Shown: positions 17,225-25,401 of the stretch, one piece after another | How the letters are laid out: each line of letters opens with the position of its first letter | How positions within the stretch are numbered: the stretch's first letter is position 1 | Source: Oceanibium sediminis | GTDB lineage: Bacteria > Pseudomonadota > Alphaproteobacteria > Rhodobacterales > Rhodobacteraceae | NCBI RefSeq assembly: GCF_003265325.1 | Contig: NZ_QGNX01000009.1 | Span: forward strand, 1 to 64,000 | Reading direction: 5' to 3' | DNA length: 64,000 nucleotides | Position numbers and translations under genes: made by a program | The notes under the pieces: model-generated | What the model saw: only the letters and a program-made list of their open reading frames with translations | What the model was told of the DNA's origin: nothing | Database searches by the model: none

Positions 17225-18285
17225 AGGGCCGCGCCGTCTATCTCGACTCGCTGCCGGATGAGCGGCGCATCGCCGCGCTGTTCGAGGATGGCCAGCTTTC
17301 CGACGTTATCGTCGATCCCACCGGCGCGCCGGACGCGGGGCCGGGCGCGATCTTCCGCGCCAGGATGGGCCGTCCGATGAAGGGGCAGGGGGGCGCGATC
17401 GTCGCCCTCACCCAGACCGAGAACGGCTTCCTGCGCGAGGCGAAGGGCCTGGCCCCCGGCGCGCCGGTCCTGGTTCAGGTCTCCACCGTGGCCGAGCCGG
17501 GCAAGGCGCCCCCCGTCACCCGCCGGATCCTGTTCAAGAGCCGCTACGCCATCGTCACGCCCGGCAAGCCCGGCTTCAACATTTCCCGCACGATCCGCGA
17601 TGAGGAGCGCCGCGTCGCCCTGATGGAAATCGCCGAAGCCGCGATGGACGGCGCAGACGCCGACCTGGGCCTGATCCTGCGCTCCTCCGCCGAGGTGGGC
17701 GACCTGGATGCCGTGGCGGATGACGCCAGCGCCATGCGCGCCCTGGCCGAGGCCGTGCTCGGGGATGCGGACACGGCGGCCCCCGCGCTGCTGGTCGACG
17801 CGCCCGACGCCCACCACCTGGCCTGGCGCGAGTGGGGCCACCCGGATCTGCTCGACGATACGCCGGGCTGTTTCGCCGCCGCCGGCGTGTGGGACGCGTT
17901 GCGCGACGCGTTGTCCCCGCGCGTGGGCCTGCCCGTCGGGGCATCTATGTATGTCGAGCCGACAAGGGCGCTGGTGGCAGTGGATGTGAACACCGGGCCG
18001 GACACCTCGCCCGCGGCAGGGCTGAAGGCCAACGTCGCCGCGCTGCGCGCCTTGCCGCGCGCCCTGCGCGTGCGCGGGCTTGCCGGGCAGATCATCGTCG
18101 ATCTCGCGCCCTTTCCGAAGCGGGACCGGACGCAGCTGGAACAGGTGCTGAAAAGTGCGCTACGCGCGGAACGTGCCGAGATCACCCTTGCGGGCTGGAC
18201 ACCCCTTGGCCACATGGAGTTGCAAGCCAAACGCGAACGCCAACCGTTGATCCGTGGAATAGCCGATGTCCTGCCCGATCTGTGA
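17221..18285 (+). CDS. rng: Ribonuclease E/G family protein, short form
   Basis: 354 residues from ATG 17221 ([21 protein letters not shown]). An S1-like N-terminal part is followed by the RNase E/G catalytic domain with [20 protein letters not shown] and the metal-binding aspartates in [10 protein letters not shown] and IIVDLAPF. It is shorter than E. coli RNase G (about 490) and lacks its large C-terminal part and the CxxC zinc link. Role inferred: RNA processing in the cytoplasm. The next gene, yacG, begins 20 bases before its stop. Confidence 0.9.
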   Translation: MKGRAVYLDSLPDERRIAALFEDGQLSDVIVDPTGAPDAGPGAIFRARMGRPMKGQGGAIVALTQTENGFLREAKGLAPGAPVLVQVSTVAEPGKAPPVTRRILFKSRYAIVTPGKPGFNISRTIRDEERRVALMEIAEAAMDGADADLGLILRSSAEVGDLDAVADDASAMRALAEAVLGDADTAAPALLVDAPDAHHLAWREWGHPDLLDDTPGCFAAAGVWDALRDALSPRVGLPVGASMYVEPTRALVAVDVNTGPDTSPAAGLKANVAALRALPRALRVRGLAGQIIVDLAPFPKRDRTQLEQVLKSALRAERAEITLAGWTPLGHMELQAKRERQPLIRGIADVLPDL

Positions 18286-18442
18286 CAAACCCACCGACAA
18301 GACCTATCGCCCGTTCTGCTCGCGCCGCTGCGCGGACGTCGATCTGGGCCGCTGGCTGAGCGAGGATTACCGCCTTCCGGCCGAGGAAGAAGCCGACGAT
18401 CCGACCGAGTCGCCCGAGCGTCCCGCACCGCCGCTGAACTGA
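18266..18442 (+). CDS. yacG: DNA gyrase inhibitor YacG
   Basis: A 58-residue protein that overlaps the 3' end of the ribonuclease gene by 20 bases in another frame. Zinc-binding cysteines Cys3, Cys6, Cys18 and Cys22 (MSCPIC, then FCSRRCADVDLGRWL) and the following YRLP match YacG, which binds GyrB and blocks gyrase. The acidic C-terminal tail (EEEADDPTESPE) is typical. Stop at 18440-18442. Confidence 0.95.
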   Translation: MSCPICDKPTDKTYRPFCSRRCADVDLGRWLSEDYRLPAEEEADDPTESPERPAPPLN

Positions 18443-18536
18443 TTGACGCTTTGGTGCGAAAATCCGCACGGACCCTCTGGACAGCCCCCGCAGCTTGGCC
18501 TAAACCGGCGCAACCCGAAGGTCATCCTTCACCCGT

Positions 18537-18611
18537 GCCCGGGTAGCTCAGGGGTAGAGCAGCGGATTGAAAATCCGCGTGTCGGTGGTTCAAATCCGCC
18601 CCCGGGCACCA
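18537..18611 (+). tRNA. tRNA-Phe (GAA anticodon)
   Basis: 75 bases with encoded CCA: acceptor GCCCGGG/CCCGGGC, D arm TAGCTCAGGGGTAGAGCA, anticodon stem GCGGA/TCCGC with loop TTGAAAA, T arm GGTGGTTCAAATCCGCC. Anticodon GAA. Confidence 0.96.
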
Positions 18612-18857
18612 TTCATCTTACCAACCTGTTGATACGCTTGGGGCTCTTGTGGGGGCCGAGCGGGCGTAGGGCAATCATGTAGCTTCTCCGTCAACAAGAA
18701 CGGCAGTCAGTGCTTCGAGCGCAGGGTTCGAGGGGCGCTTCGCAAGCATCGCGCGACAGCCTAGATTGCCTGTTCACCCGGAACCCGGCCCGGTCGTCAG
18801 GCCTGACCAGGTGAGGAACTGGGCCGCCAGCTCGCCCACCTGCTCACACGGAATGCC

Positions 18858-19673
18858 CTAAGCATCCGCGCTGCGGCGGGGCGGGGGGGCTTCGTCCGGC
18901 TCGGGGAAGCGGCATTCCGTTCCGTGTTTGCGCAGCAGCCCGGCGAGCGGGACGGTCGGCGGGCGGTCGCTGACGAGGCAGCCGATTTCTTCCAGTCGCG
19001 CGACCTGGCTGATGTGGGTCTGTCCGAACTTGCTGGCGTCGACCAGGACGAAGCGGGCCCGGCTTTGGCGCATCATCGCGCGTTTGACCGCGCCGAAGCC
19101 GGTGATCGCCTCGGTCACGCCGGCCTCGCTGAAGCCGGCGGCGCCGATGAAACAGGCGTCCACGTTGTAGCCCGCCAGGTATTCGCAGGTTTCCGTGCCG
19201 ATCAGCGCGGCCTCTCTCGGCAGGTATTCGCCGGGGGTGAGGCGGACCTCAGCGGCCGGGTTCTGCCCGAGGATCATCGCGACTTGCAGGCTGTTGGTGA
19301 TCACGGTCACCCGCGTTTGCGCGAAGGCCAGGCTGCGGGCGAATTCCATCGTCGTTGTGCCGGCATCGACCATGATCGAGCTGCCCTCGACCACCAAGGA
19401 GGCGGCGAAACGGCCCAAGCGCTCGCGTTCGGCGACACGTTCCAGCCGCCGCTCGTCAAGGTCGCGGTGCGTTCCCGGCGCGCGCATCGAGGCGCCGCCG
19501 TGGGCGCGCTGGACAAGTCCGTCCCGGCCAAGGTCCTCGATGTCGCGGCGCACGGTTTCCGTCGTGACGCCGAACTGCTTTGCAAGGTCGGCCACCCGGA
19601 CATGCGGCTTCAATCGCAGCTCCAGCAGAATGTGCTCGTGCCGCTCCTGCTTCTTGTAGCGCCTTGCGGTCAC
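18858..19673 (-). CDS. DeoR-family transcriptional regulator
   Basis: 271 residues from a GTG start with GGGAGGGG seven bases upstream. Residues about 8-60 form the DeoR helix-turn-helix (HVRVADLAKQFGVTTETVRR, then DIEDLGRDGLVQRAHGGA); residues about 80-240 are the sugar-phosphate-isomerase-like sensor domain (IMVDAGTTTMEFARSL, FIGAAGFSEAGVTE, FVLVDASKFGQ). It is divergent from the phosphonate-type ABC operon, with 172 bases between starts, and probably represses it; the effector may be a phosphorylated compound, by family analogy. Confidence 0.92.
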   Translation of the reverse strand: MTARRYKKQERHEHILLELRLKPHVRVADLAKQFGVTTETVRRDIEDLGRDGLVQRAHGGASMRAPGTHRDLDERRLERVAERERLGRFAASLVVEGSSIMVDAGTTTMEFARSLAFAQTRVTVITNSLQVAMILGQNPAAEVRLTPGEYLPREAALIGTETCEYLAGYNVDACFIGAAGFSEAGVTEAITGFGAVKRAMMRQSRARFVLVDASKFGQTHISQVARLEEIGCLVSDRPPTVPLAGLLRKHGTECRFPEPDEAPPPRRSADA

Positions 19674-19727
19674 GATCGGCCCCCTCCCGCGCTTGCCGGG
19701 TCTTGCTGTCCCTTCCCCAGAGATAAT

Positions 19728-19777
19728 TTTGGGTTTCCCAAATATCCAGAGGAATCATCTTGCATATCGCAAATATC
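19728..19777. promoter_or_regulatory. Candidate DeoR operator region (inverted and direct repeats)
   Basis: TTTGGG and CCCAAA at 19728-19742 form an inverted repeat around TTT, and CAAATATC occurs at 19739-19746 and again at 19770-19777, 31 bases or about three helical turns apart. The sites lie between the two divergent starts, where a DeoR repressor of both genes would bind. Confidence 0.5.
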
Positions 19778-19845
19778 AGTGCTGTCATTCGCGATGGCTG
19801 ACCCGGTTCGCCGGTGCAGAAAAAGAATTGATAGGGAGGAATAAT

Positions 19846-20829
19846 ATGATGCACGTGCAGAAATCAGTCCGCGCAGCGTTCCTGGCGGCACTCACCGTTG
19901 CGGCGGGCGGCGCTTTTGCCCAGGACGTGGAAGAAACCGCCGCGCTGGACAGCCAGTACACGGATGCGGACGGCGATCTTGTTGCCGACGCACCGACAGA
20001 CGCGAGTGCGCTGAAGGATCCGGACACGCTTGTCTTTGCCTACACGCCGGTCGAGGATCCGGCGATCTACGAAGACATCTGGAACCCCTTCATCGAACAC
20101 CTGGAGGACGTGACCGGCAAGGATGTCCAGTTCTTCGCCGTGCAGTCCAACTCCGCCGAGGTGGAGGCGATGCGCTCGGGCCGTCTGCATATCGCGGGCT
20201 TTTCCACCGGGCCGACGCCCTTTGCGGTGAACCTTGCCGGGGCGGTGCCCTTCGCGATCATGGGCGGGGATGACGGCCAGTTCGGCTACAAGCTGCAGAT
20301 CTATACGCAGGCCGACAGTGACATCAAGGAAGTCCCCGATATGGCGGGCAAGCGGATCGCGCATACCTCGCCCACCTCCAACTCGGGCAACCTGGCGCCG
20401 CGGGCGCTGTTCCCCGACCTCGGCATCGTGCCGGATGAGGATTACGAGGTGACTTACTCAGGCTCGCATGACCAGTCGATGCTGGGCGTCGTGGCGGGCG
20501 ACTACGACGCGGCGCCGGTGGCGTCCGAAGTGGTCGACCGGATGGCGGAACGCGGTCTTTACGATCCGGCGGACGTGCGCATCGTGTGGGAAAGCGATCC
20601 GTTTCCGACCACGTCCTACGCCTATGCGCATGACCTGACGCCCGAGTTGAAGGCGAAGATCGAGGAAGCCTTCTTCACCTTCGAATTCGCGGGCACGGCC
20701 CTGGGTGACGAGTTCTCTGGCGTGAGCAAGTTCATCCCGATCACCTACAAGGACCAGTGGAAGGTGATCCGCCAGATCCAGCGGGCCAACGGCGTCGAGT
20801 ACACGCCCGAAGGGCTTGCCGCGGAATGA
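19846..20829 (+). CDS. phnD: Phosphonate/phosphite-type ABC transporter substrate-binding protein
   Basis: 327 residues. ATG 19846 is placed by GGGAGGA five bases upstream; a signal peptide (FLAALTVAAGGAFAQ) follows. PhnD-type features: LVFAYTPVEDP near 60, DVQFFAVQSNSAEVEAMRSG, and the conserved AHTSPTSNSGNLAP phosph(on)ate-binding loop near 180, then GVVAGDYDAAPVASEVVDRM. Periplasmic binding of phosphonate, phosphite or a related ion is likely; which one cannot be read from sequence. First gene of a phnD-C-E-E operon, divergent from the DeoR gene. No C-P lyase genes are in the window. Confidence 0.92.
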   Translation: MMHVQKSVRAAFLAALTVAAGGAFAQDVEETAALDSQYTDADGDLVADAPTDASALKDPDTLVFAYTPVEDPAIYEDIWNPFIEHLEDVTGKDVQFFAVQSNSAEVEAMRSGRLHIAGFSTGPTPFAVNLAGAVPFAIMGGDDGQFGYKLQIYTQADSDIKEVPDMAGKRIAHTSPTSNSGNLAPRALFPDLGIVPDEDYEVTYSGSHDQSMLGVVAGDYDAAPVASEVVDRMAERGLYDPADVRIVWESDPFPTTSYAYAHDLTPELKAKIEEAFFTFEFAGTALGDEFSGVSKFIPITYKDQWKVIRQIQRANGVEYTPEGLAAE

Positions 20830-20840
20830 CAATTGCGTTC

Positions 20841-20865
20841 GGGGCCGGTGACGTTCACCGGCCCC
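20841..20865 (+). terminator. Intercistronic hairpin between phnD and phnC
   Basis: GGGGCCGGTGA at 20841-20851 and the exact complement TCACCGGCCCC at 20855-20865, loop CGT, with no T-run after it. Such hairpins commonly shield binding-protein mRNA and lower expression of the downstream transporter genes; here it sits 16 bases before the phnC start. Confidence 0.75.
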
Positions 20866-20881
20866 ATCAAGGAGCCGGCTC

Positions 20882-21658
20882 ATGTTGAAAATCACCGACC
20901 TGGTCAAGCGCTACGGCGATGGCGATCCGGTTCTTAAGAACCTCGACCTGACCATCGAAGGGGAAAGCGTCGTTTCGATCATCGGCTCCTCCGGGGCGGG
21001 CAAATCGACGCTGCTGCGCTGCATCAACCGCCTGGTCGAGCCGACCTCTGGCACGATCGAGCTGAACGGGACCGAGCTGACCCGCCTTCGCGGCCGGGAG
21101 CTGCGCGCCGCACGGCGCAAGATCGGGATGGTGTTCCAAAGCTTCAACCTGGTGGATCGCCTGACGGTGATGGAGAACGTCCAGTCCGGGCGGCTCGGCT
21201 ACATCTCCACCTGGGCGGCCGTGATGCGGCGCTATCCCAAGAAGGACATCCGCCGTGCGTATGAGTTGATGGAACGCGTCGGCATCGCTCATTACGCGGA
21301 CAAGCGTGCCGACCAGTTGTCAGGCGGCGAACGCCAGCGCGTCGGCGTAGTGCGCGCGCTGATGCAGGACCCGGAAATCCTGCTGGCCGATGAGCCGACC
21401 GCCTCGCTCGACCCGAAGACCTCCGAACAGATCATGGGGCTGCTGCGGGACCTGGCCGGAGAGCTGAAGCTGCCGGTCCTGATCAACATCCACAACGTGA
21501 CCGAGGCGAAGGCCTATACCGACCGCATCGTGGGGATGCGTTACGGGCGAATCATTTTCGACGACACGCCTGAGAACCTGGACCAGGACGCGATGGACCG
21601 GATCTATTCCGGCAGCCCCCATGCGGATCGCAGCGGCGACATGAAGGAAGCCTCATGA
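20882..21658 (+). CDS. phnC: Phosphonate-type ABC transporter ATP-binding protein
   Basis: 258 residues. Walker A GSSGAGKST, Q-loop GMVFQSFNLVDRLTVMENV, signature LSGGERQRVGVVRAL, Walker B ILLADEPTASLDP and switch His in INIHNVTEAK. NLVDRLTVMENVQSGRLG is typical of PhnC proteins. Powers import of the PhnD ligand. AAGGAG is nine bases upstream; the stop overlaps the first permease by ATGA. Confidence 0.95.
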   Translation: MLKITDLVKRYGDGDPVLKNLDLTIEGESVVSIIGSSGAGKSTLLRCINRLVEPTSGTIELNGTELTRLRGRELRAARRKIGMVFQSFNLVDRLTVMENVQSGRLGYISTWAAVMRRYPKKDIRRAYELMERVGIAHYADKRADQLSGGERQRVGVVRALMQDPEILLADEPTASLDPKTSEQIMGLLRDLAGELKLPVLINIHNVTEAKAYTDRIVGMRYGRIIFDDTPENLDQDAMDRIYSGSPHADRSGDMKEAS

Positions 21659-22461
21659 GCGGCAATCCATCGAGCGTGCCTGACACCTGGCGCAAGCCGC
21701 CGTTCATCGCCAATCCATTCATCCGCTGGACGGTCTACCTCGGCGTGATCGGCTATATCGTCTGGGTGGGGGCGAGCTTGCCGATCAACTGGCAGCGCGT
21801 CGCCGAGGGGATTGGCCGCGCGCAGCGGATCTTCGGCGGGGCGTTCCCGCCGAATTTCGAGCGCAGCCAGCTTCTGATCGACGGTTTCCTTGAAAGCCTG
21901 AAGATAGCGTTGCTGGCCACCGCGGGTGGCGTGGCGCTGTCGATCCCGATCGCCTTCATGGCCGCGCGCAATATCGCGCCGCTGCCGATCTATTACCTCG
22001 GCCGTGCGATCATCATCATCGCGCGCAGCTTTCACCCCGTCATTGTTGCCATCATCTTCGTGAAGGCGGTGGGCTTCGGCCCCTTCGCGGGGGTGCTGAC
22101 ACTGATCGTCTATTCCATCGGCTTCGTGGCCAAGATGCTGGCCGAACGGATCGAGGAGATCGACTTCGGCCAGGTCGAGGCGATGCGTGCCGCCGGGGCG
22201 CCGTATCTTTCGACCCTGTTCTACGCGATCTTCCCGCAGATCATGCCGCGCCAGATCGGTCTGTCGATCTACCAGCTCGACTCGAACCTGCGCGCCTCGG
22301 CGGTGGTGGGCATCGTGGGCGCGGGCGGGATCGGCGCGACGCTCGCCAATGCCTTCGGGCGCTATGACTACGATTTCGCCCTGGCGATCACCATGGTCAT
22401 CGTCGGCGTGATCCTGATCTCGGAAGGGATCAGCGGCGTGATAAGGAAGCGCATCGGATGA
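21655..22461 (+). CDS. phnE: Phosphonate-type ABC permease, first copy
   Basis: 268 residues with about six hydrophobic segments and a PhnE-type inner-membrane permease core; the EAA-like loop EIDFGQVEAMRAAGAPYLSTL contacts the ATPase, and RQIGLSIYQLDSNLRASAVVGIVGAGGIG is the family's C-terminal block. Overlaps phnC and the second permease by ATGA at each end, so the three are translated together. It likely forms a heterodimer with the next gene product. Confidence 0.95.
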   Translation: MSGNPSSVPDTWRKPPFIANPFIRWTVYLGVIGYIVWVGASLPINWQRVAEGIGRAQRIFGGAFPPNFERSQLLIDGFLESLKIALLATAGGVALSIPIAFMAARNIAPLPIYYLGRAIIIIARSFHPVIVAIIFVKAVGFGPFAGVLTLIVYSIGFVAKMLAERIEEIDFGQVEAMRAAGAPYLSTLFYAIFPQIMPRQIGLSIYQLDSNLRASAVVGIVGAGGIGATLANAFGRYDYDFALAITMVIVGVILISEGISGVIRKRIG

Positions 22462-23267
22462 ACAGCATTTCCAATCAGTTCGGGCGCGAGGATTGGTCCC
22501 GCTACACCCCGAAACAGCGGATGCAGCGTTACGCGGCTTTCGCCTTCTGCGCGCTGGCGCTGGGCTGGGCGCTTGGCTCCATCGACGTGATCTGGGTCTG
22601 GGTGTGGGACGCGCCGGAACAGATGGGCGATCTTCTGGGGCGGATGTATCCGCCGGACCCGACGAACCTGGGCGATATCCTGCGGGTGCTGCTTGAGACG
22701 GTGAACATCGCCACCTTCGCGACTGGCTTCGGTGTGCTGGTTTCACTGCCCGTCGCCTACCTCGCGGCGCAGAACACCACGCCCAACCGCGCGACCCTGT
22801 GGCTGGGGCGGCTGATCCTTGTCACCTCGCGCTCGGTCAACACGATCATCTGGGCGCTGCTGTTCGTCGCGATCTTCGGACCCGGCGTTGTGGCGGGGAT
22901 CCTGGCGATCATGTTCCGCTCCATCGGCTTCATCGGCAAGCTTCTGGGCGAAGCCATCGAGGAGATCGACAAGCGCCCGGTGGAGGCGCTGGAGGCGACG
23001 GGCGCTTCGCGCTTCAAGGTGATCGTCTACGCGATCATCCCCCAGGTCATGCCCACCTTCTGGGCCGTCGCGATCCTGCGCTGGGATATCAACCTGCGCG
23101 AATCCACGGTTCTGGGCCTGGTCGGGGCAGGGGGGATCGGCATCATCCTGCAAGGCGCGATCGACACCTTCAACTGGCCCGAGGCGGCCACGGTCCTGCT
23201 GGCGATCCTGGCGCTGGTGGTGCTGGGGGAAGTGGTTTCGGCCTTCCTGCGCCGTCGTATCCTTTGA
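22458..23267 (+). CDS. phnE: Phosphonate-type ABC permease, second copy
   Basis: 269 residues, homologous to the preceding permease (EEIDKRPVEALEATGASRFKV and RWDINLRESTVLGLVGAGGIG). Membrane spans at the N-terminus and between residues about 85 and 260. Two different permeases instead of one is common in alphaproteobacterial phnCDEE operons. It ends the operon; the next gene is convergent, 55 bases away. Confidence 0.94.
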   Translation: MNSISNQFGREDWSRYTPKQRMQRYAAFAFCALALGWALGSIDVIWVWVWDAPEQMGDLLGRMYPPDPTNLGDILRVLLETVNIATFATGFGVLVSLPVAYLAAQNTTPNRATLWLGRLILVTSRSVNTIIWALLFVAIFGPGVVAGILAIMFRSIGFIGKLLGEAIEEIDKRPVEALEATGASRFKVIVYAIIPQVMPTFWAVAILRWDINLRESTVLGLVGAGGIGIILQGAIDTFNWPEAATVLLAILALVVLGEVVSAFLRRRIL

Positions 23268-23322
23268 AATCACGGCTGACGGCGGGGGCGGCGCTTTTTC
23301 TGCTGGTCCTTGAAAGCGTCTC

Positions 23323-24198
23323 TTACTGGGCGCTCAGTGGCGCGACGCCCTCGTCTGCGAAAGCGGCGATGATGTGATCGCCCAATAGCTGGGCCGCCTT
23401 GCTTTCCGAGCCGCCGGTGCGGTTGAGGACGATCTCCGTATCCGGCAGGGCGGGGAACCCTTCGGCGGCATCAAGGAACCTGAGCGCGCTGTTGGCGGTC
23501 TTTTCCTTCGCGACGGTCACGCCGATTCCGGCGGCAGCGGCGGCTTCGACCGTGGCGATGCTCGACCCGGTGAAGGCGATGCGCCAGGTGATGTCAGCGC
23601 CCTCCAGCGCGCGCAGGGCCCATTTCCGAAACAGGTTCCCGGGCGGCAGCAGGGCAAGCGGAATGCCTGATGTGGCGGGCAGCGACTTTGCGGCAGAATA
23701 GGCCCAGCGGGTCCTTTCGTGGCGCAGCACCTTCCCGCGCCCCGTTCCCACCGGGTGGGTCGAGAGCACGAGATCGAAATCCTCGCCAAGGCGCGTCACC
23801 AACCGGTCCGAGAAGCCCGAGGTGATCTCCACATCCACGTCGGGATGCGCGTCGAGGAAGCTGGCGATGACCGCCGGCAAGACCCCGATCGCATAGTCGT
23901 CCATCACCCCGATCCTGACGAAACCGCCCGTCCGCGCGGGGCGCATGGCGTCCAGCGCCTGGTCATGCAGGGACAAAAGGCGTCGGGCATAAAGCGCGAA
24001 CTCCTCCCCCTCCCGGGTCAGCACGCGGCTGCGCCCGGACTTCTGGAACAGTTGCACGCCCAGCTGATCCTCGAGCTTTTTCAATTGCATGCTGATGGTC
24101 GACTGGGACCGGTGAACAGCCGTGGCCGCCCGGTGAAATCCCCCGAGTTCGACCGCGCTGACAAAGGTGCGCAAGAGCGCCGTGTCGATATTCATCAT
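23323..24198 (-). CDS. LysR-family transcriptional regulator
   Basis: 291 residues from ATG 24198, chosen for GGAG seven bases upstream (ATG 24195 is adjacent). N-terminal helix-turn-helix: TALLRTFVSAVELGGFHRAA, then VHRSQSTISMQLKKLEDQLG and LFQKSGRSRVLTREG. Residues about 90-290 form the substrate-binding-protein-like effector domain. Divergent from a DMT-type transporter gene, the common arrangement for a LysR regulator and its target. Effector unknown. Confidence 0.93.
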   Translation of the reverse strand: MMNIDTALLRTFVSAVELGGFHRAATAVHRSQSTISMQLKKLEDQLGVQLFQKSGRSRVLTREGEEFALYARRLLSLHDQALDAMRPARTGGFVRIGVMDDYAIGVLPAVIASFLDAHPDVDVEITSGFSDRLVTRLGEDFDLVLSTHPVGTGRGKVLRHERTRWAYSAAKSLPATSGIPLALLPPGNLFRKWALRALEGADITWRIAFTGSSIATVEAAAAAGIGVTVAKEKTANSALRFLDAAEGFPALPDTEIVLNRTGGSESKAAQLLGDHIIAAFADEGVAPLSAQ

Positions 24199-24208
24199 CG
24201 CAATACTC

Positions 24209-24261
24209 CAGGAATATTGAAGTATACGCCCCATAATACTCATTATTCAGGAGTGTTGAAG
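24209..24261. promoter_or_regulatory. Direct repeats in the LysR/DMT divergent promoter
   Basis: CAGGAATATTGAAG at 24209-24222 and CAGGAGTGTTGAAG at 24248-24261 match at 12 of 14 positions and lie 39 bases apart, close to four helical turns. Both sit between the divergent starts, so they are candidate LysR binding sites; the first lies only ten bases before the regulator's own start codon, consistent with autorepression. Confidence 0.55.
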
Positions 24262-24316
24262 CCTGCTAGCCTGCGGCGTCAATCAGGGCCGCGCGGGGCT
24301 GCCGCACGAGGGGGAT

Positions 24317-25390
24317 ATGCCGGAACGTCGCTTTCACAGGGCGCAACGCAAGGGGGGACGGTGCCCATGGGGCCAGCGGGCTGGCCGGGTCGCTCTGCCC
24401 CGCCTCAGGGGCGTGCGCCCCGTGAGGATCCGGCCCGGCACGCAAGGGCTGATCTGGTGCCTGGTTTTCGTGTTCCTCGACTCGGTTCAGGCGGTCTATT
24501 TCGGCAGCATCCTTCAGGGCATCGACGGCTTCCTGCTTGGCGGGCTGGTCTTTGGCATATCCTCTGTATTCTGCCTTGGCTGGAGCGTTCTGCGCTCTCC
24601 TGAACCGCTGCGCCGGGTCGAGCAGAACCTGCCATCGGTGATCGGGCTGAACGTCACGGCGGCGGGGGGATGGCTGTTCTACCTGCTGGCGGTGCAACTG
24701 ATCGAACCGGCGGTCGCCTTCACGATATTCGCGGGCTCCGTGCCGCTGGTCACCATCGTCGCGGCCTGGTCGGGCGTTCCCGAAGGGCAGGTGCCGCGCA
24801 ACGCCGCCGAGGTGCTCGGCAACCTTGGGCTGGCGCTTGGCCTGCTGGTCCTTGCGGGGATCACCGTTCTGGGGCTGTCCGGCTTCGTGCGCGGCGATGC
24901 GCTGGTTGGGGCGCAGGGCGTGGCGCTGGCGCTTCTTGGCGGCATCTTCATCACGGGCATGCTGCTCTATGGCCAGCGGCTGGACCGCGTGGGCGTCGAT
25001 CCCGTGACGCAGTTCGCGGTGCGCTTCCCGCTGTTCCTTGTCCTCAGCGGCCTGGGGGTGCTTCTGGGCATCGACGCGAAGGGGCCGGTGGCAATCGGTG
25101 AGCTGGCCCGCGCCGTTGGGATCGGCCTGTTGGTCCTGGCGTTTCCGATCTACGCGGTCCAGAAGGCCATCTCGCTCACGAATGCGCTGACCATCGGTGC
25201 GCTGGCGGGGACCGCGCCCCTGGTCGTTTTCGTCCTGCAGATGATCGAAGGGCGGGTGGAAACCTCTGCCTTCACGACGGTCGGGCTTGTCATCTGCTTC
25301 CTCGGCGCGGTGACGGGCGCGTTCGGCGCGGCGGCGGCGAAGGAGGGCAAGCCGCCCCGCCCCAGGAGGTCAGGGGGCAGGGCGGCATGA
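24317..25390 (+). CDS. DMT/EamA-type membrane transporter
   Basis: 357 residues at most; ATG 24317 follows GAGGGGG closely, but the first 40 residues are arginine-rich and GTG 24422 would give a more usual N-terminus. About ten hydrophobic helices, with an EamA-like duplicated layout: LIWCLVFVFLDSVQAVYFGS at the start, and EPAVAFTIFAGSVPLVTIVA in the first half. Substrate unknown; DMT proteins export amino acids or metabolites. Ends 12 bases before the convergent M24 peptidase gene. Confidence 0.82.
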   Translation: MPERRFHRAQRKGGRCPWGQRAGRVALPRLRGVRPVRIRPGTQGLIWCLVFVFLDSVQAVYFGSILQGIDGFLLGGLVFGISSVFCLGWSVLRSPEPLRRVEQNLPSVIGLNVTAAGGWLFYLLAVQLIEPAVAFTIFAGSVPLVTIVAAWSGVPEGQVPRNAAEVLGNLGLALGLLVLAGITVLGLSGFVRGDALVGAQGVALALLGGIFITGMLLYGQRLDRVGVDPVTQFAVRFPLFLVLSGLGVLLGIDAKGPVAIGELARAVGIGLLVLAFPIYAVQKAISLTNALTIGALAGTAPLVVFVLQMIEGRVETSAFTTVGLVICFLGAVTGAFGAAAAKEGKPPRPRRSGGRAA

Positions 25391-25401
25391 ACGCGGGCGG
25401 T

